Shown: positions 1-9,076 of the stretch, in pieces
Position numbering within the stretch: the first letter of the stretch is position 1
Layout: the number at the start of each line of letters is the position of its first letter
Source of the DNA: an uncultured Flavobacteriaceae bacterium
GTDB lineage: Bacteria; Bacteroidota; Bacteroidia; Flavobacteriales; Flavobacteriaceae
Reading direction: 5' to 3'
Assembly: GCA_947488345.1 (NCBI GenBank)
Contig: CANKZQ010000002.1
Coordinates: 434,001 to 498,000, forward strand
Length of the DNA: 64,000 bases
Position numbers and translations under genes: made by a program
The notes under the pieces: generated by a model
Databases searched by the model: none
What the model saw: only the letters and a program-made list of their open reading frames with translations
Told to the model about the DNA's origin: nothing

Positions 1-90
1 TTTAGAGGTCAAAGTGTAAGTTCACAGATAAAATACAAGGGTTCACAGATTATATTTTTCTACTGTCTAAATTGAGTACATATTTGTTGC

Positions 91-2400
91 ATGAAGACAT
101 GTCATCAGATAGTATTTATGTTGTTTATCACTGCACATGGCTTTGGTCAAAAAACTGAAATAAAAGGTGTTATACTCGATCAACAGACAAATAACCCTAT
201 TCCTTTTGCCACAATAGCCGTATTCAACAAAGCTACTATAATCGATGGAACATCGACTGCAGAAAATGGTACTTTTGAGTTAGAGATTAAGAAAGAATAT
301 ACGTCTATTGCAATTAGTTTTATAGGATATCAAACGACGACTGTTCAGAAAGCAAAAATTACTTTTCCATTTATTGTCAAACTTGTACCCACTACCAACG
401 ATCTTGACGAAATAACAATTACCGCCGAACGTACCACATCTCAACTAAAAATAGATCGTAGAATTATAAATTTAGGGTCAGACATTCAAAATGCAGGCAC
501 ATCGGCGTTAGAGGCCTTTGATCAAATTGCGGAAGTTCAAGTTGATTTGGGAACGGGAAACCTTAACTTAAGAGGTTCTGCAAATGTAAGACTCCTAATT
601 AATGGCAAGCCTTCATCACTAAATGCTACAGAAATATTAGAACAACTTCCATCCTCCTCTATCAATAGAATCGAACTTATCACAACGCCTTCGGCAAAGT
701 ATCAAGCCGACGGGATCTCAGGTATTATTAATATAATTTTAAACAAAAATCGTTCGAACGGTATGAACCTACATGTGAATTCATCACTAGGTACCAAACG
801 ATACAGCTACGGTTTTGAAGGGAATTATAATTTTTCAAAACTCAATTTTAGAATCAATGCCTCCCAAGCTGGGCGCCGCATGAATAGTGAACAAAATATC
901 TCTAGAAGATATGAAGATAATTCACTAGAAAGTATCTACACCCCACATGATTATAACGGTTTAATTAGAAAAATAAATTCCGGAGTTGATTTCTTTATCA
1001 GCGATAAAGATGAACTTTCATTTCAAATTGACTATACCGATGATTATCATAGTTTTTATAATAACTCTTCTTTCTTTGATTTAACAAACAGAGATGACTA
1101 TCAGTATTTACGAAGATCCGCCCATGAACATGAAACCACGATCTTCAATACTAATTACAGAAAAGAGTTCTCAAATGAAAATCACTATCTGGAATTTGAC
1201 TTTAACTTAAATACCAGTATAAATCAATATCCAGCGTCAGATGTTGAAAATAACACCTTTCTTTTTGATGAAATCTTGAATGAAGATTTCAAATTAAGTG
1301 CGCTTTCATTTGATTATAGTCATCCCATCTTCGAAAAAAGTACCATTGAAGCGGGCATTTCATGGAACAAAAGTATTTTAGAAAGTGCTCAACAGCGTAC
1401 TTTCTCGAATCAAACACTATCTAGCAATAGATTTGAATATGACGAACAACTTCTAGGAATGTATACGCTTGTGAAAACAAACATTGGTAAACTCAACCTC
1501 CAAACAGGACTACGCTATGAATATTTCAGCTCTCTTTCTAATGCGACTAGTGGTGAAAATAATTTAAAATTAACATTTAAAAACCTGTTTCCATCTATTC
1601 ATTTATCATATGCTTTTAATAAGAACAACAGCATTAATCTAGGATATAATAAACGCATTTCGCGGCCAAATTTTCATTATTTAAATCTTTTACAACTCGG
1701 CAATCCATATTTCAGGTTCATTGGAAACCCCAATATTGAACCTCAATATAGTGACAACATAGAATCGAGTTATCAGTATAAAAAAGGAAGTTTCAACATG
1801 GGCTTAGGTCTGTTCTATCGTCATTTAAAAAATGTAATACAACGTCTAAATAGTATTGAAGGAAATGTACAAACCATCTCATTCGAAAACTTTGGTACAA
1901 ACGATGTATTTGGGGTAGAGCTCAACTCTCAAATGAAAATTACACCTTTTTGGAATACCTCTCTTGGTGTTAATTATTATCATACTATAGTCACTAACAA
2001 TGATCGTCTCACTTGGAACACGCTTTATGCTTCGAACATTCAGCTTAAAAACACATTCAATCTAGGTAAGAAAGCAGGCATAGATATTACATATAGGCAT
2101 ACTCCAAAAAAACAAGACCCATTTTTTTACATACTCCCTAGACATAGAATTGACATTGCCGCTAGGGCCAAATTTTTGAAGAATAGATTGATCACGAATA
2201 TCCGTGTGGTCGATGTACTCGACAACAATTTGATGAAACGATTTACGGTCGCGCCAGATTTTAGTCAAGATGAAACTTGGCGCTTCCAGACGCAAACTTT
2301 TGGTGTGTTATGGAGTATAAAATACGTTTTAACTAAGAATGATGAACAAAAGCGTAGACGCAAAAAAAGGACATACATCCATGAAAACGATATAAATTAA
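91..2400 (+). CDS. Outer-membrane beta-barrel family protein (TonB-receptor-like)
   Basis: A 769-residue secreted protein. Residues 1-19 form a signal peptide ending near GFGQ. Residues about 22-105 look like a carboxypeptidase-regulatory-like (CarboxypepD_reg) beta-sandwich. Residues about 110-230 resemble a TonB receptor plug, with the typical GIINIIL stretch starting near residue 211. The rest is aromatic-rich beta-barrel sequence of the OMP_b-brl type. Such proteins sit in the outer membrane; the ligand cannot be read from sequence. It is followed at 11 bp by a secreted protein and then by a LytS/LytTR pair in the same direction, so the four genes probably form one operon and this receptor may report on, or be controlled by, that pair. 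A TATTTG box lies only 4 bp before the ATG. Family assignment is firm, substrate unknown. Confidence 0.9.
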   Translation: MKTCHQIVFMLFITAHGFGQKTEIKGVILDQQTNNPIPFATIAVFNKATIIDGTSTAENGTFELEIKKEYTSIAISFIGYQTTTVQKAKITFPFIVKLVPTTNDLDEITITAERTTSQLKIDRRIINLGSDIQNAGTSALEAFDQIAEVQVDLGTGNLNLRGSANVRLLINGKPSSLNATEILEQLPSSSINRIELITTPSAKYQADGISGIINIILNKNRSNGMNLHVNSSLGTKRYSYGFEGNYNFSKLNFRINASQAGRRMNSEQNISRRYEDNSLESIYTPHDYNGLIRKINSGVDFFISDKDELSFQIDYTDDYHSFYNNSSFFDLTNRDDYQYLRRSAHEHETTIFNTNYRKEFSNENHYLEFDFNLNTSINQYPASDVENNTFLFDEILNEDFKLSALSFDYSHPIFEKSTIEAGISWNKSILESAQQRTFSNQTLSSNRFEYDEQLLGMYTLVKTNIGKLNLQTGLRYEYFSSLSNATSGENNLKLTFKNLFPSIHLSYAFNKNNSINLGYNKRISRPNFHYLNLLQLGNPYFRFIGNPNIEPQYSDNIESSYQYKKGSFNMGLGLFYRHLKNVIQRLNSIEGNVQTISFENFGTNDVFGVELNSQMKITPFWNTSLGVNYYHTIVTNNDRLTWNTLYASNIQLKNTFNLGKKAGIDITYRHTPKKQDPFFYILPRHRIDIAARAKFLKNRLITNIRVVDVLDNNLMKRFTVAPDFSQDETWRFQTQTFGVLWSIKYVLTKNDEQKRRRKKRTYIHENDIN

Positions 2401-2411
2401 AATCACTATAT

Positions 2412-3092
2412 ATGAAAATAACACTGAAAATTGCAATCCTACTAATATGTTCGAGTATTAACGCTCAAGATAAAGAAAGTCGCATTACACTAGACAATCT
2501 TGTAAAATGGAAAACATACGGGGAAGGAAACGTAAAGATAAAAGAAAATGCACTTCAACTATCTGAAATCTCTGAATCTAGTGGTCTCTTTCTTATAAGT
2601 CCGAAATCTTATGAAGGTGATCTGACCATTTCTTATAAGGCTAAGGCACTTACAGAAACCTCTGTTATTATTACCTTGTTTTCAGTTCTTGACAGTCTGA
2701 ATGCAACCACACTTACAATTCCGAAACCAGGATTGTCAGGTTCAGATCAATGGAAATGGAGAAGTTCTTTATCACATTATAACTTAACATTTAACAACAA
2801 ATCACATGGCATCACACCATTTTTATTTAAAAACATATCGTCATTAGAAAAAGACTTTCATTTAAAAGCTGCGAAAAATAGTATGTCTCCAAATGAGTGG
2901 TATGCTGTTAAAATAGTCAAAAAAAATAATGAAATCATCTTTAAGTTAAATGATACTATTATCTTTAAAAAAGAGGATTGCAATCCTCTAAAGAAAGGCC
3001 ATATTTTATTTAGAATTAGTGGTGGAAGTACCACAGACAATACACTTCTCGCAAAAATTATGATAAAAGACGTGATAATTCTTCATCAATAA
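2412..3092 (+). CDS. Secreted lectin-like protein, DUF1961-like
   Basis: A 226-residue protein with a signal peptide (cleavage probably after SINA, residue 18). The body is beta-rich and reads like a concanavalin-type jelly roll of the DUF1961/YesU kind: an early DNLVKWKTYGEG segment, a central WKWRSS segment and a C-terminal part with NEWYAVKIVKKNN and LFRISGG. DUF1961 relatives are often found with carbohydrate genes and are presumed sugar-binding. The match here is by eye and moderate. It lies between the barrel protein and the histidine kinase with gaps of 11 and 15 bp, so it is likely co-transcribed and may sense or bind a glycan in the periplasm or at the surface. Confidence 0.65.
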   Translation: MKITLKIAILLICSSINAQDKESRITLDNLVKWKTYGEGNVKIKENALQLSEISESSGLFLISPKSYEGDLTISYKAKALTETSVIITLFSVLDSLNATTLTIPKPGLSGSDQWKWRSSLSHYNLTFNNKSHGITPFLFKNISSLEKDFHLKAAKNSMSPNEWYAVKIVKKNNEIIFKLNDTIIFKKEDCNPLKKGHILFRISGGSTTDNTLLAKIMIKDVIILHQ

Positions 3093-3107
3093 GTATAACT
3101 TGCTCGA

Positions 3108-4130
3108 ATGATGAACCGATTAGAAAATATAGATACATTTATTAAAAAAGAGCCATGGCTACATATACTTTTTTGGTTGATTGTGTTGTTTTTTCCATAT
3201 CTTAAGTTTGCAGATAAAGCAGGTGGATATAACATAAGTCTCTTCCATGATATGGTAGCATTAGTCTGTGATATGATACCATCGTATATCATGTATTTAT
3301 GGTTTTTTCCATTAAAGAATAAAAAGAAATATATCATCTTAATTATCATTATGTTTATTTCTATTGCCTTCTTATATGATTATTTGGATGGCTTTTTTCA
3401 TGATGAACCTGTGCACACTCGCTTAAGTACTATCATCTCAAGTATCATCAAATATATATCGTTTAGTTTGCTATTTTTCGCCTTGTATTCGGTAAAAGAA
3501 ATATACAGAAAACAGGTTGAATTTGATCAGATATCACGGCAGAAAAAAGAGGCTGAACTTAGCGCTTTGAAAACTCAAATTAATCCGCATTTTTTATTCA
3601 ACTCGCTAAACACCATTTATGGTAGCGCATTAAAAAAAGAAGATAAAACTGCTGATATGATTCTACAACTTTCAGATAATTTTAGATATTTATTAGTTGA
3701 AGGGCAAGAAGATAAAGTCGCCATCCACAAAGAGATAAAACATTTAAAAGATTATGTTGAGTTACAAAAAGAGCGCTTGGTAAATAAAATATCTTTAGAA
3801 TGGTATGAAGACATTGATAATTATGAGCAACATGTTGCTCCATTACTCCTATTGCCCTTTGTTGAAAATGCTTTTAAATATACGAGCGTATTATCACAGA
3901 AACATCATAAAATATTGATAAAGCTTTCGTTGAACAAAAAACAACTATTCTTCGAATGTTCGAATCCTTATAATGAACAGAAACATACGATGGACGTGCA
4001 ATGGCAAAGCAGCGGAATAGGTTTAAAAAATGTAAGGGAGCGTTTAAGATTACTATATCCTAAAAAACATGAACTCGACATTACGACGAAAAACGGATTT
4101 TTTCATATAAAGTTAACTATACAATTATGA
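3108..4130 (+). CDS. LytS-type sensor histidine kinase
   Basis: A 340-residue membrane kinase. Four hydrophobic segments (about residues 18-33, 47-67, 74-92, 110-128) are followed by a short coiled-coil linker and the His_kinase domain with the phospho-acceptor motif NPHFLFNSL (His161). The ATPase part carries the N-box LLPFVENAFKY and the G-box GIGLKNVRERL. The compact membrane domain has no recognisable extracellular sensor, as is usual for Bacteroidota LytS-like kinases. The stop codon overlaps the start of the LytTR regulator by 4 bp (ATGA), so the two are translationally coupled partners. The signal is unknown; the upstream barrel and lectin-like genes are the best candidates for a functional link. 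Confidence 0.93.
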   Translation: MMNRLENIDTFIKKEPWLHILFWLIVLFFPYLKFADKAGGYNISLFHDMVALVCDMIPSYIMYLWFFPLKNKKKYIILIIIMFISIAFLYDYLDGFFHDEPVHTRLSTIISSIIKYISFSLLFFALYSVKEIYRKQVEFDQISRQKKEAELSALKTQINPHFLFNSLNTIYGSALKKEDKTADMILQLSDNFRYLLVEGQEDKVAIHKEIKHLKDYVELQKERLVNKISLEWYEDIDNYEQHVAPLLLLPFVENAFKYTSVLSQKHHKILIKLSLNKKQLFFECSNPYNEQKHTMDVQWQSSGIGLKNVRERLRLLYPKKHELDITTKNGFFHIKLTIQL

Positions 4131-4810
4131 TTCGTTGTATCATTTTAGAAGACGAAATACCGGCTCAAGAAATCCTTCTAAGCTATATAAAGAAAACCCC
4201 TTTTTTGACCTGTATTGGAACGTTTGAATCTGGAATTTTAATTCCGCCTGAAAAAATGTCGGAGGCCGATCTCTTATTTCTAGATATCCAACTACCAGAC
4301 CTGAGCGGTATTAACTTTTTAAAATCAATTGCGCATCCCCCAGCCGTCATTATTACCTCGGCATTTACCAGTTATGCAATTGAAGCTTTTGAACAAGCTG
4401 TTGTTGACTATTTAGTAAAGCCAATCTCGTACGAGCGCTTTTTTAAGGCTGTACATAGAATCAAGTATATAATATCTTCGACTGAAGAAAAAAGAAAAAA
4501 GCAATTGCTGGTATATGCTAATAAGACCATGCACGTCATTAACACAGATGATATTATATATGTTAAAGCCGCTGTTGATTATGTACATCTAATTCTTGAA
4601 AATCAGAAAATATTAGTCTTAGATAGCTTAAAGAACTGGGTCGAAAAACTAACCCATCACAATTTTGTACAAACACATAGGTCTTATTTAGTGAACTTAA
4701 AAAAGATAGACAAATTAGATGCAGGCCACATCTACATTAGAGAATTGAAGCTTCCTATTGGTACTACTCATAAGGATCAACTACTCTCAAAAATTCAAAA
4801 CAAACTATAA
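4127..4810 (+). CDS. LytTR-family response regulator
   Basis: A 227-residue two-domain regulator. The receiver domain (about 1-115) has the acidic pair E8/D9, the phospho-acceptor Asp53 in FLDIQLPD and the conserved lysine in VDYLVKPIS. The C-terminal LytTR DNA-binding domain (about 130-227) shows the usual IIYVKAAVDYVHL and FVQTHRSYLVNL segments. LytTR proteins bind pairs of short direct repeats upstream of target genes. It is the cognate partner of the kinase it overlaps. It probably controls its own operon or an envelope function, but no target is visible from sequence alone. Confidence 0.93.
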   Translation: MIRCIILEDEIPAQEILLSYIKKTPFLTCIGTFESGILIPPEKMSEADLLFLDIQLPDLSGINFLKSIAHPPAVIITSAFTSYAIEAFEQAVVDYLVKPISYERFFKAVHRIKYIISSTEEKRKKQLLVYANKTMHVINTDDIIYVKAAVDYVHLILENQKILVLDSLKNWVEKLTHHNFVQTHRSYLVNLKKIDKLDAGHIYIRELKLPIGTTHKDQLLSKIQNKL

Positions 4811-4886
4811 ATATTCAATCGCTACTTCTCACTATTATGGGTTCAATTTTAGGACTGGAGCTTCTTATAAAACAATTTGTGTGTTA

Positions 4887-4896
4887 AACAATTGTT
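4887..4896. promoter_or_regulatory. 10-bp palindrome upstream of the TetR gene
   Basis: AACAATTGTT is a perfect palindrome, flanked by further TA-rich near-symmetry, 39 bp before a -7 promoter box. It could be an operator for the downstream TetR-family protein. It is short, so chance occurrence in AT-rich DNA is possible. Confidence 0.3.
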
Positions 4897-4934
4897 AAAT
4901 ACATTAATACTTTCTTTTTTAATAGTATTACTAT

Positions 4935-4942
4935 TATATTTG
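4935..4942 (+). promoter_or_regulatory. Bacteroidota -7 box (TATATTTG) for the TetR gene
   Basis: TATATTTG matches the Bacteroidota -7 consensus TAnnTTTG exactly and ends 11 bp before the ATG of the TetR-family gene. It implies a very short 5' leader. No TTG at the expected -33 distance is visible. Confidence 0.45.
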
Positions 4943-4953
4943 CATTTGAAACT

Positions 4954-5619
4954 ATGGAACAGCTTTCTATACATATCAATATTAGTGCAGAACTTTATAC
5001 TAAAGATCCTAATTCAACAGATCTTGGTCGTAAGATCGTTTCTACCAGTATCGAAATGATAGACGAGCTTGGATTCGAATCTTTTAACTTTAAAAAATTA
5101 GGTCAACAAATTGGTTCAAACGAAAGCTCAATTTATAGATATTTCGAAAGCAAGCATATGCTCTTATTATACTTAAATGCCTGGTATTGGAGTTGGGTAG
5201 AATACAAACTCGTATTTGCCACGACCAATATTAAGTCTTCTAAAGTAAAGCTTGAAGAAGCCATACATATGTTAACGAAGAGAATTAATGTCGATAATTC
5301 GTTTTCTTATATTAATGAGGTCATATTGCATCGTATAATCATCGCAGAATCATCAAAAACATATCATACGAAGGAAGTTGATGCCGAAAATGAGAAAGGT
5401 TACTTTAAACCATATAAAAGGGTTGTACAACGCGTAAGCGATATTGTTTTAGAGAACAACCCAACATATAAATTTCCGCACATGTTGGTTTCTACCATAA
5501 TTGAAGGTGCACACAAACAACGCTATTTTTCAGATCATTTACCATCTCTGACGGATACCGAAAAAGGAAAAAATAATATTGTCAATTTTTACACTGATCT
5601 AGTATTCAAAGTAATATGA
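4954..5619 (+). CDS. TetR/AcrR-family transcriptional regulator
   Basis: A 221-residue regulator. The N-terminal helix-turn-helix (about residues 26-72) shows the TetR signature: FKKLGQQIGSNESSIYRYF followed by KHMLLLYL. The C-terminal ligand-binding region is helical and divergent, with no effector assignable. The gene starts an apparent operon: its stop overlaps the next small gene by 4 bp, and an ABC/HlyD/TolC exporter follows. TetR proteins next to efflux genes usually repress them until a ligand binds, so local control of the exporter is the natural inference. Palindromes lie both upstream of this gene and before the exporter. Confidence 0.9.
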   Translation: MEQLSIHINISAELYTKDPNSTDLGRKIVSTSIEMIDELGFESFNFKKLGQQIGSNESSIYRYFESKHMLLLYLNAWYWSWVEYKLVFATTNIKSSKVKLEEAIHMLTKRINVDNSFSYINEVILHRIIIAESSKTYHTKEVDAENEKGYFKPYKRVVQRVSDIVLENNPTYKFPHMLVSTIIEGAHKQRYFSDHLPSLTDTEKGKNNIVNFYTDLVFKVI

Positions 5620-5945
5620 AGCCAGATAATTATAACATACAATCCTCATTTCAGAAACTAGCAATACTCGCTTTGGTTCTTGGTATATTAACGCTTCCTG
5701 CTATTTCAATGTTTTCTTCTTTACATGATGAAAGCCAAAATTTCATCGAACTCCATGATGAAAAAGACACTGGTGAACAGGAAAAACTAGAGGAAAATAG
5801 TAAAAATGAAAAAAAAGACCTGCAAATTGCTCATCTTGATTTGCGAAATATCAACAGTATAAAAGCATCAAAAAATTATCGATTACAAGCGCTTAAGAGA
5901 GATTTTATACTTGAAATACCAATTCCTCCGCCAGACCTAATCTAA
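5616..5945 (+). CDS. Small single-span membrane protein, unknown function
   Basis: A 109-residue protein not recognised from any family. One hydrophobic segment (about residues 13-33) anchors it, followed by a highly charged stretch rich in Glu, Lys and Asp (about 36-70) and a proline-rich C-terminus (IPIPPPDLI). It starts 4 bp inside the end of the TetR gene, which favours real translation and co-transcription. Its place between the regulator and the exporter suggests an accessory or small-subunit role there, but nothing in the sequence shows a function. Confidence 0.6.
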   Translation: MKPDNYNIQSSFQKLAILALVLGILTLPAISMFSSLHDESQNFIELHDEKDTGEQEKLEENSKNEKKDLQIAHLDLRNINSIKASKNYRLQALKRDFILEIPIPPPDLI

Positions 5946-5958
5946 TTACTTATCGGAA

Positions 5959-5985
5959 TAACTATTTAGAAATTTCTAATAGTTA
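5959..5985. promoter_or_regulatory. Near-perfect 27-bp inverted repeat before the exporter operon
   Basis: The arms TAACTATTTAGAAA and TTTCTAATAGTTA are complementary apart from one bulged base. It is the first of two adjacent palindromes in the 112-bp gap between the TetR/small-protein pair and the ABC gene. It lacks a following T-run, so a TetR operator is at least as likely as a transcript hairpin. Confidence 0.45.
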
Positions 5986-5988
5986 CTC

Positions 5989-6012
5989 ATTTATCTAATT
6001 TCTTAGATAAAT
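5989..6012. promoter_or_regulatory. Perfect 10-bp inverted repeat before the exporter operon
   Basis: ATTTATCTAA and TTAGATAAAT form a perfect inverted repeat separated by four bases (TTTC). It starts 3 bp after the previous palindrome and lies 45 bp before the ABC gene. The symmetry and position fit an operator for the neighbouring TetR-family repressor. No T-run follows, which argues against an intrinsic terminator. Confidence 0.5.
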
Positions 6013-6057
6013 CAGGCACTCATGTGCAAATTTTATTATCAATTATAAAATTATCGA

Positions 6058-7734
6058 ATGAATTCAAAAAAACTGACCCCTTGGAGGCGCTTTATTGGCC
6101 TGCTCCAATTGGACAAAAAAGATATTAGACAGGTATTTTACTATGCTATTTTTGCAGGACTTGTAGCACTATCGCTGCCTTTAGGAATACAAGCAATTAT
6201 TAATTTAATACAAGGAGCGCAAGTATCTACTTCCTGGATTATACTTGTGATATTAGTCACATTGGGTGTAGCATTTCAAGGAGTGCTTCAATTAATGCAA
6301 ATACGGATACTAGAAAATATCCAACAGAAAATTTTTACTAGGTCGTCATTCGAATTTGCCTATCGCTTTCCAAAAATAAAAATACGGGAACTCCGTAATT
6401 TTTATCCACCAGAGCTTGCCAATAGATTTTTCGATACACTCATCGTTCAGAAAGGCTTATCTAAAATTTTAATAGATTTTCCGGCGGCCTTGTTGCAAAT
6501 TGTATTCGGGCTTATGCTCCTCTCTTTTTACCATCCGTTTTTTATCATTTACGGATTACTGTTACTTTTATTAGTATACTTTTTATTTACTCTAACCGCA
6601 AAAAAAGGATTGGAGACAAGCCTCTTAGAATCTCAAAACAAATATAAAGTAGCACATTGGATACAAGAGATCGCACGATCTTTAATTAGTTTTAAATTAT
6701 CTGGAAATACAGATTTAGCGATGTCTAGAAATGATAAACTCACAACAAAGTATTTAAAAGCGAGAGAGGGTCATTTTAAAATACTAAAACTTCAATTTAT
6801 ACAGATGATTGGTTTTAAAGTATTGGTCACTGCCGGTCTTCTTATTATTGGAGGTTTATTAGTACTGAGTCAACAAATGAACATCGGACAGTTCGTTGCT
6901 TCAGAAATTATCATTCTTTTAGTAATCAGCTCTGTTGAAAAATTAATCGGAGGTTTAGAATCTTTTTATGATGTGTTGACATCTCTTGAAAAAATTGGGC
7001 AAGTAGTTGATAAAGAGCTAGAAGCCCAATCTGGTGAAGATCCTTTTACAAATAGAAAGGACCTGCATGTTGAGCTAAACAATATTCACTATAGTTCTCC
7101 AGAAGGGCAAGAAATTTTGAATGGAGTCAATTTAAACATTCGCGAGAATGATAGAATTTTATTGGATGGAGCAAGTCGCTCAGGAAAAACCACATTGCTA
7201 AAATTACTATCGGGTTTAATAGAACCTGACAGTGGTGCCTTTTACATTAATGAAAGCTCTATGAAAGGTGTTTGGCCTAATAAATACAGAGCGCATGTCG
7301 GGCAAGTACTGCCAGATCAAACTCCTTTTGAAGGTAGTATCTTAGATAATATTACCTATGGAGAAAATGGGTATTCTAATGAATACCTGCATGAGATTCT
7401 TGAAAACGTTGGCCTTCTTGATTTTATCAAAGAACAGCCAAAAGGTCTTAAGACAATCTTATATCCTGAAGGGCAGCAAATTCCCTTTACGGTATCCAAA
7501 CGAATTGTGTTAGCGCGCGCCATTTTTAATAATCCTAAACTCTTAATACTGAAGGAACCTTTAGAATATTTCGAACCAAGAGAAGCAAAGAAAATTATTG
7601 CCTATTTAACCTCATTTGATCGCGAATGGGCCCTTATCATAGTCAGTAAAAACCCTTTATGGAAATCGAAATGCAACCATATAATGGAAATAAAAGAAGG
7701 TAAAGTAACCATTAAAAAAAGAAACAATGCTTAA
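6058..7734 (+). CDS. ABC exporter half-transporter with degenerate ATPase motifs
   Basis: A 558-residue fusion of a six-helix ABC membrane domain (about 15-320) and a nucleotide-binding domain (about 335-558). Walker A is intact (GASRSGKT, 371-378). The LSGGQ position reads FTVSK (477-481), the Walker B aspartate is Lys499 (LLILKEP) although Glu500 remains, and the H-switch histidine is Lys531 (IIVSKNP). A dimer would have two crippled hydrolysis sites unless a partner ATPase contributes. It overlaps the HlyD gene by 8 bp and belongs to a type I secretion-like trio with HlyD and TolC proteins. No C39 peptidase domain is present. The transported substrate is unknown. Confidence 0.88.
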   Translation: MNSKKLTPWRRFIGLLQLDKKDIRQVFYYAIFAGLVALSLPLGIQAIINLIQGAQVSTSWIILVILVTLGVAFQGVLQLMQIRILENIQQKIFTRSSFEFAYRFPKIKIRELRNFYPPELANRFFDTLIVQKGLSKILIDFPAALLQIVFGLMLLSFYHPFFIIYGLLLLLLVYFLFTLTAKKGLETSLLESQNKYKVAHWIQEIARSLISFKLSGNTDLAMSRNDKLTTKYLKAREGHFKILKLQFIQMIGFKVLVTAGLLIIGGLLVLSQQMNIGQFVASEIIILLVISSVEKLIGGLESFYDVLTSLEKIGQVVDKELEAQSGEDPFTNRKDLHVELNNIHYSSPEGQEILNGVNLNIRENDRILLDGASRSGKTTLLKLLSGLIEPDSGAFYINESSMKGVWPNKYRAHVGQVLPDQTPFEGSILDNITYGENGYSNEYLHEILENVGLLDFIKEQPKGLKTILYPEGQQIPFTVSKRIVLARAIFNNPKLLILKEPLEYFEPREAKKIIAYLTSFDREWALIIVSKNPLWKSKCNHIMEIKEGKVTIKKRNNA

Positions 7735-9076
7735 TATTTCTCATAACAAATTAAACAAAAAAGTTACGTTAGAAGGATACGACGCACATAAAGAAGTATT
7801 CCATTCAAAACAGCATAAACTATTTAACAGATTCATTGGAGCATTTGCCATCATTGGGATTATTATCTTATTTCTTCCATGGACTCAAAATGTAAATGGT
7901 AACGGTTACATAACAACCTTAACTCCAGATCAACGTCCACAGACAATACAATCCCCTATTCCTGGACGTATAGAGAAATGGTATGTAAAAGAAGGGGACT
8001 TTGTAAAGAAAGGAGATACAATTCTATTCATCTCAGAAATAAAAAATGAATATCAAGACCCTTTGCTCGTTGAACGCACTAGCATGCAACGAGATGCCAA
8101 AAGCAAATCTGTTTCAGCTTATAAAGAAAAAATAAAAGCATTAAACAATCAAGTATCAGCACTTAATAGTGAACGTACTTTAAAGTTGTCGCAAGCCAAG
8201 AATAAATTGGCACAATCCTATTTAAAGGTAAAAAGTGATAGTATCGATTTTCAAGCAGCGAAAATCAATCTTGATATTGCACAAAAACAATATAATCGTA
8301 CTGAAACTTTACAAAAAGAGGGTTTAAAAGCAACAAAAGATGTTGAGCAAAAACGACTTAAACTTCAAGAAGTACAAGCGAAATTAGTTTCGCAAGAAAA
8401 CAAACTGTTAGCAAGCAGAAACAATGTTCTCAATGCAACTCTTGAAATCAACAGAGTTTCTGCCGAATACGCAGACAAGATTTCAAAGTCTCAAAGTGAG
8501 AAATACACTGCCGAATCCAATCAGTTTGAGGCTGAGGCTCAAGTATCAAAGTTAGAGAATCAAACAAGCAATTACGAAATTAGAAATGCTTTATATTATA
8601 TCACCGCTCCTCAAAATGGTTTTGTGAATAAGGCCTTAAGAGCGGGACTGGGAGAAACTTTTAAAGAAGGTGAAAAATTGGTTGGTATTATGCCCACTAA
8701 CTATGATCTTGCCGTAGAGACTTATGTCGATCCAATAGACCTCCCTTTAATCCATATTGGAGAAGAAGTTCGAATACAGTTCGATGGTTGGCCGGCTATT
8801 TTCTTTAGCGGATGGCCTAATGCCGGATTTGGCACATACGCTGGCAAAGTAGTAGCTGTAGAAACCTTTATTAGTGAAAATGGCAAATTTAGAGTATTGA
8901 TTGCTCCCGACACAAATGAAAATGAATGGCCTAAAAACGTTCGTGTGGGTTCTGGGGCTTACACTATTGCGTTATTAAAAGATGTTCCTATTTGGTATGA
9001 GCTTTGGCGTAAACTCAATGGTTTCCCACCCAACTATTATACTCCAGAAAGCACTCCAACTAAAAAACAATCTTAA
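7727..9076 (+). CDS. HlyD-family periplasmic adaptor (membrane fusion protein)
   Basis: A 449-residue adaptor. One membrane span lies at about 38-55 (FAIIGIIILFLPW). It is followed by the first lipoyl half (SPIPGRIEKWYVKEGDFVKKGD), a long coiled-coil region (about 110-285, rich in Lys, Gln and Ala) and the second lipoyl half (YYITAPQNGFVNKA). A C-terminal beta domain has an unusual aromatic stretch around FDGWPAIFFSGWP. It would bridge the inner-membrane ABC protein and the outer-membrane TolC protein. It overlaps the ABC gene by 8 bp and the TolC gene by one base, so the three are one translational unit. Confidence 0.92.
   Translation: MLNISHNKLNKKVTLEGYDAHKEVFHSKQHKLFNRFIGAFAIIGIIILFLPWTQNVNGNGYITTLTPDQRPQTIQSPIPGRIEKWYVKEGDFVKKGDTILFISEIKNEYQDPLLVERTSMQRDAKSKSVSAYKEKIKALNNQVSALNSERTLKLSQAKNKLAQSYLKVKSDSIDFQAAKINLDIAQKQYNRTETLQKEGLKATKDVEQKRLKLQEVQAKLVSQENKLLASRNNVLNATLEINRVSAEYADKISKSQSEKYTAESNQFEAEAQVSKLENQTSNYEIRNALYYITAPQNGFVNKALRAGLGETFKEGEKLVGIMPTNYDLAVETYVDPIDLPLIHIGEEVRIQFDGWPAIFFSGWPNAGFGTYAGKVVAVETFISENGKFRVLIAPDTNENEWPKNVRVGSGAYTIALLKDVPIWYELWRKLNGFPPNYYTPESTPTKKQS

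Noticed and set aside
3086-3349. 87-codon minus-strand frame across the start of the first histidine kinase
   Set aside because: It overlaps membrane-segment codons of the kinase and resembles no family.
4877-5059. 60-codon plus-strand frame before the TetR gene
   Set aside because: It overlaps the promoter region and the TetR start; hydrophobic composition from AT-rich DNA, no supporting evidence.
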